Source: Scandinavium sp002470465 (lineage in GTDB: Bacteria > Pseudomonadota > Gammaproteobacteria > Enterobacterales > Enterobacteriaceae). Taken from it: a DNA stretch of 64,000 nucleotides. Within the stretch, counting starts at the first letter, position 1. The number at the start of each line of letters is the position of its first letter. The notes beneath the pieces are model-generated. The model worked only from the letters and a program-made list of their open reading frames with translations, made no database searches and had not been told where the DNA came from. The DNA is taken from the NCBI RefSeq assembly GCF_040750395.1, contig NZ_JBFLVD010000026.1:7430-71429 (forward strand), given 5' to 3'. The position numbers and the translations under genes were made by a program. This document shows, in pieces, positions 34,950 through 43,251 of the stretch.

Positions 34950-36104
34950 TTATTTCAGACCCGCGGCCTCACGCAGCAGGGCGGCTTTGTCGGTTTTTTC
35001 CCAAGGGAAATGTTCACGACCAAAGTGACCGTAGGCTGCGGTTTCTTTGTAGATTGGGTGCAGCAGATCCAGCATCTGAATCAGGCCGTACGGACGCAGG
35101 TCGAAGAATTCACGCACCAGCAGGGTCAGCTGCTCGGCCGGGACTTTTTCGGTGCCGAAGGTTTCAACCATGATGGACGTCGGTTCTGCCACGCCGATTG
35201 CGTAGGAAACCTGAATTTCACAGCGATCGGCCAGGCCTGCCGCAACGATGTTTTTCGCAACATAGCGTGCCGCGTACGCCGCAGAACGGTCAACTTTAGA
35301 CGGATCTTTACCGGAGAACGCACCGCCGCCGTGACGAGCCATGCCGCCGTAAGTATCCACGATGATCTTACGTCCGGTCAGACCGCAGTCGCCCATTGGG
35401 CCACCGATAACGAAACGGCCGGTTGGGTTGATGAAGAATTTGGTGGCGCTGTTCAGCCATTCGGTTGGCAGAACGGGCTTGATGATCTCTTCCATCACTG
35501 CTTCCTGCAGGGATTTCTGATCGATATCTTCGGCGTGCTGAGTGGAGAGCACCACGGCATCGATGCCGACGATTTTGCCGTCGTCATACTGGAAGGTCAC
35601 CTGGCTTTTTGCATCCGGACGCAGCCACGGCAGAGTGCCGTTTTTACGCACTTCAGCCTGACGCTGCACCAGACGGTGTGCGTAGGTGACTGGCGCTGGC
35701 ATCAGCACGTCGGTTTCGTTAGTGGCATAGCCAAACATCAGGCCCTGGTCGCCCGCGCCCTGCTCCAGCGGATCGGCACGGTCAACGCCCTGGTTGATGT
35801 CCGGAGACTGTTTCCCGATTGCGCTCAGTACCGCGCAGGAGTTGGCGTCAAAGCCCATATCGGAATGCACATAGCCAATTTCGCGCACCGTGTTACGGGT
35901 GATCTCTTCGATATCCACCCACGCGCTGGTGGTGATTTCACCGCCCACTAAAACCATGCCGGTTTTGACGTAAGTTTCACAGGCTACGCGCGCTTTCGGA
36001 TCCTGCTCGAGGATAGCGTCAAGTACGGCGTCGGAGATTTGGTCAGCAATTTTGTCTGGATGCCCTTCAGATACGGACTCGGACGTAAAGAGGTGTTTTG
36101 CCAT
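34950..36104 (-). CDS. metK: S-adenosylmethionine synthetase
   Basis: Makes S-adenosylmethionine from methionine and ATP. It is 384 aa, the E. coli length. Family motifs are SESVSEGHPDKIADQISDAV at the N-terminus, GAGDQGLMFGYA and the P-loop-like GGGAFSGKDPSKVDRSAAY. Its product feeds methyl transfer (trmB, rsmE here) and polyamine synthesis. It is transcribed away from yqgB-speA across a 670-base divergent region. Confidence 0.97.
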   Translation of the reverse strand: MAKHLFTSESVSEGHPDKIADQISDAVLDAILEQDPKARVACETYVKTGMVLVGGEITTSAWVDIEEITRNTVREIGYVHSDMGFDANSCAVLSAIGKQSPDINQGVDRADPLEQGAGDQGLMFGYATNETDVLMPAPVTYAHRLVQRQAEVRKNGTLPWLRPDAKSQVTFQYDDGKIVGIDAVVLSTQHAEDIDQKSLQEAVMEEIIKPVLPTEWLNSATKFFINPTGRFVIGGPMGDCGLTGRKIIVDTYGGMARHGGGAFSGKDPSKVDRSAAYAARYVAKNIVAAGLADRCEIQVSYAIGVAEPTSIMVETFGTEKVPAEQLTLLVREFFDLRPYGLIQMLDLLHPIYKETAAYGHFGREHFPWEKTDKAALLREAAGLK

Positions 36105-36223
36105 GTTTTATTTCACCTGGAAAGAATTCGGTTAGCTCAAACTGTTGTAACTGGATGTTCTGACAGACTTTTAAACCAGAACTTGCCGATAATCACACAA
36201 ACAGTCTGGGTGTTAATCAGTAT

Positions 36224-36239
36224 AGATGGATTAACATCT
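36224..36239 (-). promoter_or_regulatory. Possible MetJ operator upstream of metK
   Basis: AGATGGATTAACATCT reads as two adjacent degenerate met boxes (consensus AGACGTCT) with outer AGATG/CATCT symmetry. It lies 120 bases upstream of the metK start. MetJ control of metK is known in E. coli; the assignment of this exact site is tentative. Confidence 0.35.
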
Positions 36240-36773
36240 GGATGGCTATTTTAGGTCAGAGTTTCGCCCGATTGCCAGTTTTTTTTGAGATGTGTCGCAT
36301 CTGCGTGCCCGGGAGGCTGGCAATTTTTCCTGACAGCGGTGGAAGCGTGCGCATTAATATTTTGCTTTTTATCCGGGTTCCCGGTATAAAACGCCGCGCG
36401 CGGCTCATACCAAAAAAGCGCACGATGCCTGCCTTCGTGTCGCCACTTCCAGCCGGGTTAAGCAGTGTTTTTTTACACGGAAAGTTTGGCTTTGGCTTGT
36501 CGCTGGCCCCGGTGGGTTGGTGTGGAGGTGATACGACATAATGAACCATCGTTTTTTGCAGATTCAGTCATGCCGTTCCGGCGTGCATTTATCCCCAGCA
36601 GCTTCACTCTCTTCGCATAAAACCTGCCGAAGTTATCCTCATTCGGGCTTATCTCAGGATTCAAGGGCCGGTCAGGCACTCTGATACTGGACAAGGGCGC
36701 TCCTGTTGCACAGGGGTTTTCTCGTGGTTTCTCCGGTGGTCCTTCAAACCCCGGGTCTATGTTTTACAATGAT
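36240..36773. other. Divergent metK / yqgB-speA intergenic region
   Basis: About 530 bases with no gene I can support. Short open frames exist on both strands (for example 36242-36541 plus and 36256-36549 minus) but are antisense to each other and show no recognisable protein features. The speA promoter and leader must lie here. Confidence 0.4.
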
Positions 36774-36920
36774 ATGAACAAGAAACCGGTCGCACAGGCG
36801 GGCGTTCAGCATACTCTGCTGAAGCACACGGCTGTTTATGGGTTGTTATCGCTGAGTAACATTGCGATAGTAGTCAACTGTTTTACACTTTTGCCAACAT
36901 TTGAGGTTCGCTATGTCTGA
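36774..36920 (+). CDS. yqgB: YqgB small protein
   Basis: A 48-aa protein, MNKKPVAQAG at its start and YGLLS, AIVVNCFTL in its second half, clearly homologous to E. coli YqgB (about 43 aa). The C-terminal half is hydrophobic. The last codons overlap the speA start: its TGA is at 36918-36920, while speA begins at 36913. It thus occupies the speA leader and may affect speA translation. The role of YqgB is not established; in E. coli it lies in the same place. Confidence 0.8.
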   Translation: MNKKPVAQAGVQHTLLKHTAVYGLLSLSNIAIVVNCFTLLPTFEVRYV

Positions 36921-38889
36921 CGACATGTCTTTATTTCCCCTTTCGTCAGCCGGCGAACAGGGTGTACTACGTTCCATGCAGGAGGTGGCAATGAGCTCTC
37001 AGGAAGCCAGCAAGATGCTGCGTACTTACAACATTGCCTGGTGGGGCAATAATTATTACGACGTGAACGAGCTGGGTCATATCAGCGTGTGCCCGGATCC
37101 CGACGTACCCGAAGCCCGCGTGGATCTCGCTAAGCTGGTGAAAGCTCGTGAAGCGCAAGGACAGCGGCTGCCTGCATTGTTCTGCTTCCCGCAGATCCTG
37201 CAACACCGTCTGCGTTCCATTAACGCCGCCTTCAAGCGCGCGCGGGAATCCTACGGCTATAAAGGCGACTACTTCCTCGTTTACCCGATCAAGGTGAACC
37301 AGCACCGCCGCGTGATTGAATCCCTGATCCACTCTGGCGAACCGCTGGGCCTTGAAGCCGGTTCGAAAGCCGAGCTGATGGCGGTGCTGGCGCATGCCGG
37401 CATGACCCGCAGCGTGATCGTCTGCAACGGCTACAAAGACCGCGAATATATTCGCCTGGCGCTGATCGGCGAGAAGATGGGCCACAAGGTCTATCTGGTT
37501 ATCGAGAAGATGTCCGAAGTTGCTATCGTGCTCGAAGAAGCTGAACGTCTGAACGTGGTGCCACGCCTTGGCGTACGTGCTCGTCTGGCTTCACAGGGCT
37601 CGGGGAAATGGCAGTCCTCCGGCGGTGAAAAATCCAAATTCGGCCTGGCGGCAACCCAGGTGCTGCAGCTGGTGGAGATCCTGCGTAAGCACAATCGTCT
37701 GGACAGCATTCAGCTGCTGCATTTCCATCTCGGTTCACAGATGGCGAACATTCGCGATATCGCCACCGGCGTGCGTGAGTCTGCCCGTTTCTACGTCGAG
37801 CTGCATAAGCTTGGCGTGAACATTCAGTGCTTTGACGTAGGCGGTGGCCTGGGCGTCGATTATGAAGGCACTCGTTCGCAGTCTGACTGTTCGGTGAACT
37901 ACGGCCTCAATGAATACGCTAATAACATCATCTGGGCGATTGGCGATGCCTGTGAAGAAAACGGCCTGCCGCATCCTACGGTGATCACGGAATCTGGTCG
38001 TGCCGTTACCGCGCACCATACCGTGCTGGTGTCTAACATCATCGGCGTTGAGCGTAACGAATACACCACGCCGTCTGCGCCAGCTGAAGATGCGCCGCGA
38101 ACGCTGCAAAATATGTGGGAAACCTGGCAGGAGCTTCATGAGCCGGGCGGGCGTCGTTCGCTGCGTGAGTGGCTGCACGACAGCCAGATGGATCTGCACG
38201 ATGTCCATATCGGCTACTCTTCCGGGGCCTACAGCCTGCAGCAGCGTGCCTGGGCTGAGCAGCTCTATTTGGGGATGTGCCATGAGGTGCAGAAACAGCT
38301 CGACCCAAGCAATCGCGCCCATCGCCCAATCATTGATGAACTGCAGGAGCGCATGGCGGACAAAATGTACGTCAACTTCTCGCTGTTCCAGTCAATGCCG
38401 GACGCGTGGGGGATCGACCAGCTGTTCCCGGTACTGCCGCTTGAGGGCCTGAATCAGGTGCCGGAGCGCCGCGCGGTGCTGCTGGACATCACCTGTGATT
38501 CCGATGGTGCAATCGATCACTACATCGACGGTGACGGCATTGCCACTACCATGCCAATGCCGGAATACGACCCGGAGAACCCGCCAATGCTGGGCTTCTT
38601 TATGGTTGGTGCTTACCAGGAAATCCTCGGTAACATGCACAACCTGTTCGGCGATACCGAAGCGGTGGACGTGTTTGTCTTCCCTGACGGCAGCGTGGAA
38701 GTGGAGCTTTCCGACGAAGGCGACACCGTGGCGGACATGCTGGAATACGTGCAGCTGGATCCGAAAACGCTGCTCACTCAGTTCCGCGATCAGGTGAAAC
38801 AGACCGGCCTGGACGACGCGCTGCAGCAGCAGTTCCTCGAAGAGTTTGAAGCGGGTCTGTACGGTTACACTTATCTGGAAGACGAGTAA
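36913..38889 (+). CDS. speA: Biosynthetic arginine decarboxylase
   Basis: PLP- and Mg-dependent enzyme (fold type III) that converts arginine to agmatine for putrescine synthesis. It is 658 aa from ATG 36913 (MSDDMSLFPLSSAGEQG), the E. coli length, with GAGG six bases upstream. The PLP Lys is in FLVYPIKVNQHR. HLGSQMANIRDI and GGGLGVDYEGTRSQSDCS follow, and the active-site Cys is in LDITCDSDG near the C-terminus. The agmatine product is used by SpeB, encoded next, across a terminator. Confidence 0.97.
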   Translation: MSDDMSLFPLSSAGEQGVLRSMQEVAMSSQEASKMLRTYNIAWWGNNYYDVNELGHISVCPDPDVPEARVDLAKLVKAREAQGQRLPALFCFPQILQHRLRSINAAFKRARESYGYKGDYFLVYPIKVNQHRRVIESLIHSGEPLGLEAGSKAELMAVLAHAGMTRSVIVCNGYKDREYIRLALIGEKMGHKVYLVIEKMSEVAIVLEEAERLNVVPRLGVRARLASQGSGKWQSSGGEKSKFGLAATQVLQLVEILRKHNRLDSIQLLHFHLGSQMANIRDIATGVRESARFYVELHKLGVNIQCFDVGGGLGVDYEGTRSQSDCSVNYGLNEYANNIIWAIGDACEENGLPHPTVITESGRAVTAHHTVLVSNIIGVERNEYTTPSAPAEDAPRTLQNMWETWQELHEPGGRRSLREWLHDSQMDLHDVHIGYSSGAYSLQQRAWAEQLYLGMCHEVQKQLDPSNRAHRPIIDELQERMADKMYVNFSLFQSMPDAWGIDQLFPVLPLEGLNQVPERRAVLLDITCDSDGAIDHYIDGDGIATTMPMPEYDPENPPMLGFFMVGAYQEILGNMHNLFGDTEAVDVFVFPDGSVEVELSDEGDTVADMLEYVQLDPKTLLTQFRDQVKQTGLDDALQQQFLEEFEAGLYGYTYLEDE

Positions 38890-38955
38890 CCCCGGGCGCT
38901 TGACCCGGTCAGAATTTTGGCGATAATCGCCTTAACAAGCAGTACACACGAATCG

Positions 38956-38999
38956 ATCCCTTCCTCGTCGGGCCTAACGACGCGGAAGGGATTTTTTTT
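38956..38999 (+). terminator. Terminator between speA and speB
   Basis: ATCCCTTCC at 38956-38964 pairs with GGAAGGGAT at 38984-38992, followed by eight T. The nine-pair stem and long T run make it a strong intrinsic terminator 40 bases before the speB ATG, so speB expression after speA depends on readthrough or its own promoter. Confidence 0.85.
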
Positions 39000-39039
39000 C
39001 ATCTGTCATAAACACCCGACGGTATACGAGGTCATTTTT

Positions 39040-39960
39040 ATGAGCACTTTGGGTCATCAGTACGACAACTCTCTGGTATCGAACGCGTTTGGTTTCCTGC
39101 GTCTGCCGCTCAACTTCCAGCCATACGACAGCGACGCTGAGTGGGTCATCACCGGCGTGCCGTTTGATGCAGCCACCTCCGGTCGTGCCGGTGGCCGCCA
39201 CGGCCCGGCGGCGATTCGCCAGGTGTCCACTAACCTCGCGTGGGAACACAATCGCTTCCCGTGGGACTTTGACATGCGCGAGCGCCTGAAAGTCGTGGAC
39301 TGCGGCGATCTGGTTTATGCGTTTGGCGATGCCCGTGAAATGAGTGAAAAATTGCAGGCGCATGCAGAAAAACTGCTGGCGGCCGGCAAGCGCATGCTCT
39401 CTTTCGGCGGTGACCACTTCGTGACGCTGCCGCTGCTGCGCGCTCACGCCAAACACTTCGGCAAAATGGCGCTGGTGCATTTCGATGCGCACACCGACAC
39501 CTACGCGAACGGCTGTGAATTTGACCACGGCACCATGTTCTTTACCGCGCCGAAGGAAGGCCTGATCGATCCGAACCACTCTGTGCAAATCGGCATTCGT
39601 ACCGAGTTCGACAAAGACAACGGCTTCACCGTGCTGGATGCGGGTCAGGTAAACGATCGCGGCGTGGACGATATCATCGCTCAGGTTAAGCAGATTGTTG
39701 GCGATATGCCGGTGTATCTGACTTTTGATATCGACTGTCTGGATCCGGCGTTTGCACCAGGCACCGGTACGCCGGTCATTGGCGGCCTGACGTCCGATCG
39801 CGCCATCAAGCTGGTGCGCGGCCTCAAAGATCTGAACATCGTCGGTATGGACGTGGTCGAAGTGGCCCCGGCGTACGATCAGTCTGAGATCACCGCGCTG
39901 GCAGCAGCAACGCTGGCGCTGGAAATGCTTTATATCCAGGCGGCGAAGAAAGGCGAATAA
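39040..39960 (+). CDS. speB: Agmatinase
   Basis: Mn-dependent ureohydrolase that converts agmatine to putrescine and urea. It is 306 aa from ATG 39040 (MSTLGHQYDNS), the E. coli length; the open frame extends 41 codons upstream across the terminator. The binuclear metal motifs are GGDHFVTLPLLRAH, FDAHTDTY and DIDCLDPAFAPGTGTP. It ends three bases from the stop of the convergent MFS gene, which is the left edge of the catabolic island. Confidence 0.97.
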   Translation: MSTLGHQYDNSLVSNAFGFLRLPLNFQPYDSDAEWVITGVPFDAATSGRAGGRHGPAAIRQVSTNLAWEHNRFPWDFDMRERLKVVDCGDLVYAFGDAREMSEKLQAHAEKLLAAGKRMLSFGGDHFVTLPLLRAHAKHFGKMALVHFDAHTDTYANGCEFDHGTMFFTAPKEGLIDPNHSVQIGIRTEFDKDNGFTVLDAGQVNDRGVDDIIAQVKQIVGDMPVYLTFDIDCLDPAFAPGTGTPVIGGLTSDRAIKLVRGLKDLNIVGMDVVEVAPAYDQSEITALAAATLALEMLYIQAAKKGE

Positions 39961-39963
39961 GCC

Positions 39964-41178
39964 TTACGCGCTGATGGCTGCTGCGCGACGCATGCGCAGC
40001 AGCAACATTCCTCCGGCCACCAGGGTCACAACCTGCGACACAACCAGCACCGAAAAGCCGGAGCTGACCGATCCCACCGATTTCATCACCACGCCCATCA
40101 GCAGCGGAATAAACGCGGCGCAGATATTCCCGATTCCATTGATGATCCCATAGGCGCTACCGACCGCCTCCCGCGCGGCGTGATGCTGGAGCACGGCAGG
40201 AATGGCGGCACCCTGTAGCCCCCAGAAGACGTTAGCGGAAAGCATAAACAGCGCCAGCCACGCAGCCTGATGGCTCAGCATCAGCGCAATCACGGACAGC
40301 GCCGTCAGCAGGCCGCCCATCACAAACAGCATTGGTGCCTGTTCCGGGCGCATTTTGTCGAGCAGCACGCCACCCAGAAACTTGGAACCCAGGCTTAGCA
40401 GAAAGGGAATAGCCGCCAGCATTCCCGTCGCATGCAGCGAGAAGTGGTGTTCATCGCGAAGCCACGCGGGCAGCCACGCGCTGCTGCCCCACAGATAGCT
40501 CAGGGTGGCGATTTCAACCAGCAGGATCCAGCCCAGCAGCGGCGTTTGCCAGGCAAGCGTGAACGTCTGCACCAAACCCGGTTTTTTGCTCTTCGTGACG
40601 AGGTGCGGCGCAGGCAGAAAGCGCCAGATAAGTCCGCCACCCAGCAGCAGATTCATCGCCGCCAGCGCATAAAATGACCCCGCCCAACCGAAATGCGCCA
40701 TCAGCCAGGTGACCAGCGGAAAGCCTACCGCCAGGCCGAGAGAGACGCCGAGCGCGGTAACCGCATTGGGTTTGCCGATTTCCTCCGCGTTGAAGTTATC
40801 GCTGATAAAGCGCGTTTTCAGCGAGAAGAGCGGCCCCTCGGCAATGCCCAGAATCACGCGCGCGACGAGCATTCCCATCAGCGAGCCGAGCAGAGGTGAA
40901 ATAGCGCAAACGAGGGCCCAAATCGCAATGCTGCTTAATAATCCCTGCCGATAATGCAGCTTGCTTTCGATAACCGGCGTTAATAATAAGGCGGAGAAAC
41001 CATAACCCAGAAGAAAGCAGGTCATGAGCATTCCCTGTAACATTCTGTTTTCATTTAGCTGAAAATGTTCAGCAAAATCCGGGTTTAAAATCATCACAGA
41101 GATATTTACCCGGTCGATGTAAGAAATAATAATGAGCAATAACAGTGCTATCGTGCCTTGCCATCTTGCCGTCATCAT
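39964..41178 (-). CDS. MFS transporter of the catabolic island
   Basis: A 404-aa permease of the anion:cation symporter type (ExuT/GudP/HpaX-like) with 12 hydrophobic segments. It has DRVNISVMI at the first helix and RVILGIAEGPLFSLKTRFISDNF, typical of that subfamily. It probably imports an aromatic or organic acid used by the adjacent pathway. The ATG at 41178 is preceded by AAGGTGGG; a GTG two codons earlier is an alternative. It diverges from the dioxygenase operon across a 411-base region holding three palindromes. Confidence 0.85.
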   Translation of the reverse strand: MMTARWQGTIALLLLIIISYIDRVNISVMILNPDFAEHFQLNENRMLQGMLMTCFLLGYGFSALLLTPVIESKLHYRQGLLSSIAIWALVCAISPLLGSLMGMLVARVILGIAEGPLFSLKTRFISDNFNAEEIGKPNAVTALGVSLGLAVGFPLVTWLMAHFGWAGSFYALAAMNLLLGGGLIWRFLPAPHLVTKSKKPGLVQTFTLAWQTPLLGWILLVEIATLSYLWGSSAWLPAWLRDEHHFSLHATGMLAAIPFLLSLGSKFLGGVLLDKMRPEQAPMLFVMGGLLTALSVIALMLSHQAAWLALFMLSANVFWGLQGAAIPAVLQHHAAREAVGSAYGIINGIGNICAAFIPLLMGVVMKSVGSVSSGFSVLVVSQVVTLVAGGMLLLRMRRAAAISA

Positions 41179-41239
41179 GCCCACCTTAAGATTTTATCTG
41201 GTTATATTTTTATCACAGTGATTGTCACGCAGCTAAAAT

Positions 41240-41255
41240 GATTCACCTGTGAAAC
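41240..41255. promoter_or_regulatory. IclR-type operator candidate 1
   Basis: GATTCACCTGTGAAAC is an imperfect copy of the GTTTCA-N4-TGAAAC palindrome, about 60 bases upstream of the divergent MFS gene. Confidence 0.55.
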
Positions 41256-41286
41256 TTATTGATTATAAAAAATAAAAATAAATGCT

Positions 41287-41302
41287 GTTTCACAGGTGAA
41301 AC
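41287..41302. promoter_or_regulatory. IclR-type operator candidate 2
   Basis: GTTTCACAGGTGAAAC has perfect six-base arms. Its centre is 47 bases from that of candidate 1. The inner sequences of the two (CACCTGTG and CACAGGTG) are reverse complements in part. Confidence 0.65.
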
Positions 41303-41503
41303 TTCATGGCTGCCTTTTCCTTTATTTTTAAGGAACAAAAAGAAAAGAAGTCAATATCTATTTATTAAATTCAAAGGACATCAAAAAAACGTATTCATTC
41401 ACGCCTGAAAAATGAAAATTTCATATCTCTGCATTTTTTCGTGATCCTTTGCACACTTAGTTAATTAATTGCTGATCGGTTAACAACTTTGTCACATTGG
41501 CGC

Positions 41504-41531
41504 TTGACGAAAGGTTCATCGCTTTTATATT
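41504..41531 (+). promoter_or_regulatory. Promoter candidate of the oxygenase operon
   Basis: TTGACG and TATATT are separated by 16 bases, in a very AT-rich region about 60 bases before the ferredoxin gene. Operator candidate 3 lies downstream of the predicted start point, so binding there would block transcription. Confidence 0.5.
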
Positions 41532-41554
41532 GACCGTATTAAATAAGAAACAGA

Positions 41555-41570
41555 GTTTCATATATGAAAC
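41555..41570. promoter_or_regulatory. IclR-type operator candidate 3
   Basis: GTTTCATATATGAAAC is a perfect 16-base palindrome ending 19 bases before the ferredoxin ATG. It shares both arms with candidate 2. Confidence 0.7.
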
Positions 41571-41589
41571 AAGAGCCTGGAGGATCGCG

Positions 41590-41913
41590 ATGAGCTGGAT
41601 AGGCGTATGTGACGCAGAGCAAGTACAGGAAGATTTCCCTTTTAGCGGCAACGTCGAAGGTAAAGAGATCGGCGTTTATTTGATTGACGGTGAATATTAC
41701 GCGCTGGAAGACGTATGCCCGCACGCCTATGCGCTACTGAGCCAGGGCTTCGTGGAAGACGGCAAAGTGGAATGCCCGCTGCATGAAGCGGTGTTCGACG
41801 TCAAAACGGGCCAGTGCCTGCACGGCCCCGGCGGCCGCAACCTCAACCGCTACCCGGTTCGGGTATTTGAAAACCAAATCCAGATTACCTTTGTCGAGGA
41901 GACCGTGGCATGA
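41590..41913 (+). CDS. Rieske [2Fe-2S] ferredoxin
   Basis: A 107-aa electron carrier that should pass electrons from the ferredoxin reductase at 45805 to the oxygenase at 42229. The Rieske motif is Cys43-x-His45 and Cys62-x-x-His65 (CPHAYALLSQ, CPLHEAVFD). It resembles bacterial bph/hca-type ferredoxins. AGGA precedes the ATG at 41590; the open frame extends 31 codons upstream through the operator region. Its stop overlaps the next start (ATGA). Confidence 0.88.
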   Translation: MSWIGVCDAEQVQEDFPFSGNVEGKEIGVYLIDGEYYALEDVCPHAYALLSQGFVEDGKVECPLHEAVFDVKTGQCLHGPGGRNLNRYPVRVFENQIQITFVEETVA

Positions 41914-42218
41914 GCGATACCCTGAACTTCAACCCGGCGCTGCCGGAAAGCCGCCAGTTTACCCCGCCGGCCGAGGGCGGCAATGGCGCTATCCATAAGC
42001 CGGGTGCTTACCAGAATCTGATCTGGCAAACACGCAGCCGCGCGCCGGAAAACTGGGAAGTGAGCCTCATCGCTACGCTGGAAGACCTCTTTGAACAGGG
42101 CGCCGAAGCATTACCGGAGCTGGTAAACGGGCTGAACGCGGTGCGCATGCACGATCAGCAGGGCGAGCCGTGGAGCGAGGCCAGCTTCCAGGCATTCTTA
42201 CAGGTTAACGGGTACTGA
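41910..42218 (+). CDS. Small protein between ferredoxin and oxygenase, 102 aa
   Basis: Not securely recognised. The protein has a loose Pro/Gly-rich N-terminus (about residues 1-35) and a helical C-terminal half, WEVSLIATLEDLFEQGAEALPELVNGLN, with a final WSEASFQAFLQVNG. That half resembles the 'recombinase-like helix-turn-helix' small proteins seen beside Rieske oxygenases; I am not certain. It does not look like a standard oxygenase beta subunit, which would be about 170 aa. It is translationally coupled to the ferredoxin gene and 10 bases before the oxygenase gene, so it probably acts with the oxygenase. Confidence 0.7.
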   Translation: MSDTLNFNPALPESRQFTPPAEGGNGAIHKPGAYQNLIWQTRSRAPENWEVSLIATLEDLFEQGAEALPELVNGLNAVRMHDQQGEPWSEASFQAFLQVNGY

Positions 42219-42228
42219 GGACAACGCG

Positions 42229-43251
42229 ATGACGACTACCGTACAAAATTATCTCGATAAAGGACTGCGCGGCCTCTGGTATCCGGTGCTGGCCAGTTGG
42301 GAAGTGCAGTCTGCTCCTGTGGGCATTACCCGCCTGGGCGAGCAGATTGTGGTCTGGCGCAATAAAGATGGTCAGGTGCAGGCGCTGGAAGACCGCTGCC
42401 CGCACCGTGGCGCACGCCTGTCGATGGGCTGGAACCTCGGCGACCGCATCGCCTGCTGGTATCACGGCGTGGAAGTGGCGGGTAACGGCGAGGTGAAAGA
42501 TGTGCCTGCGGTGGACAAATGCCCGCTGGTCGGCCAGCAGTGCGTGCGTAGCTACAACGTGCAGGAGGCGCACGGGGCCATCTTCCTGTGGTTCGGCGTT
42601 ACCGCTGACCAACAGCCGGACGAACTGAGCTTCCCGGATGAACTCGCCGACACCGACAATTTCAGCAACTTCCTCTGCACCGCCGCGTGGAAATGTAATT
42701 ACCAGTACGCGCTGGAAAACGTGATGGACCCGATGCACGGCACCTATTTGCACTCCTCTTCGCACTCGATGGCGGAAGGAGATCGCAAGGCCGACATGGT
42801 GCTGCAGCCCACCAAAACCGGCTTCATCTTTGAGAAAAAAGGGCAGAGCGGCGTCAACTTCGACTGGGTGGAGCTGGGCAACAGCGGCGCGTACTGGATG
42901 CGCCTCTCCATTCCTTATAAGAAGCGTTTCGGGCCGGGCGGCCACTTCTTTATCGTCGGCATGGTGGTGCCGGAAGATAACGACAACTGCCGCGTCTTCT
43001 TCTGGCGTATCCGCCGCGTGCAGGGCTGGCAGCGCGATATGTGGCGCTTTATGTACCGCAACCGTCTGGAAAAGCTGCACTGGGAAGTGCTGGAGCAGGA
43101 TCGCGTGGTGCTGGAAAGCCTGGCGCCCGATGCCCGCGAACATGAGTACCTCTACCAGCACGACGTCGGCCTTTCACGCCTGCGCCGCATGATGCAAAAA
43201 GCGGCGAAAGATCAGCTGTCCGCGCGTGAAGAACAGCAGGGAGCCGCCTGA
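42229..43251 (+). CDS. Rieske non-heme iron oxygenase, alpha subunit
   Basis: The catalytic oxygenase component, 340 aa. The Rieske cluster is Cys57-x-His59 and Cys76-x-x-His79 (CPHRGARLS, CWYHG). The mononuclear iron site is His170 and His175 in VMDPMHGTYLH, with Asp167 as the bridging residue. Its length and the absence of a standard beta subunit put it nearer the homo-oligomeric (alpha3-type) mono- or dioxygenases such as vanillate-demethylase- or phthalate-type enzymes. The aromatic substrate cannot be told. Its stop overlaps the SDR start (ATGA-like). Confidence 0.88.
   Translation: MTTTVQNYLDKGLRGLWYPVLASWEVQSAPVGITRLGEQIVVWRNKDGQVQALEDRCPHRGARLSMGWNLGDRIACWYHGVEVAGNGEVKDVPAVDKCPLVGQQCVRSYNVQEAHGAIFLWFGVTADQQPDELSFPDELADTDNFSNFLCTAAWKCNYQYALENVMDPMHGTYLHSSSHSMAEGDRKADMVLQPTKTGFIFEKKGQSGVNFDWVELGNSGAYWMRLSIPYKKRFGPGGHFFIVGMVVPEDNDNCRVFFWRIRRVQGWQRDMWRFMYRNRLEKLHWEVLEQDRVVLESLAPDAREHEYLYQHDVGLSRLRRMMQKAAKDQLSAREEQQGAA

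Noticed and set aside
36039..36254. 71-codon plus-strand frame antisense to the metK 5' end
   Set aside because: Short doubtful frames have been annotated in this region in E. coli, but this one lacks a ribosome site and half of it mirrors metK coding sequence. I cannot support it as a gene.
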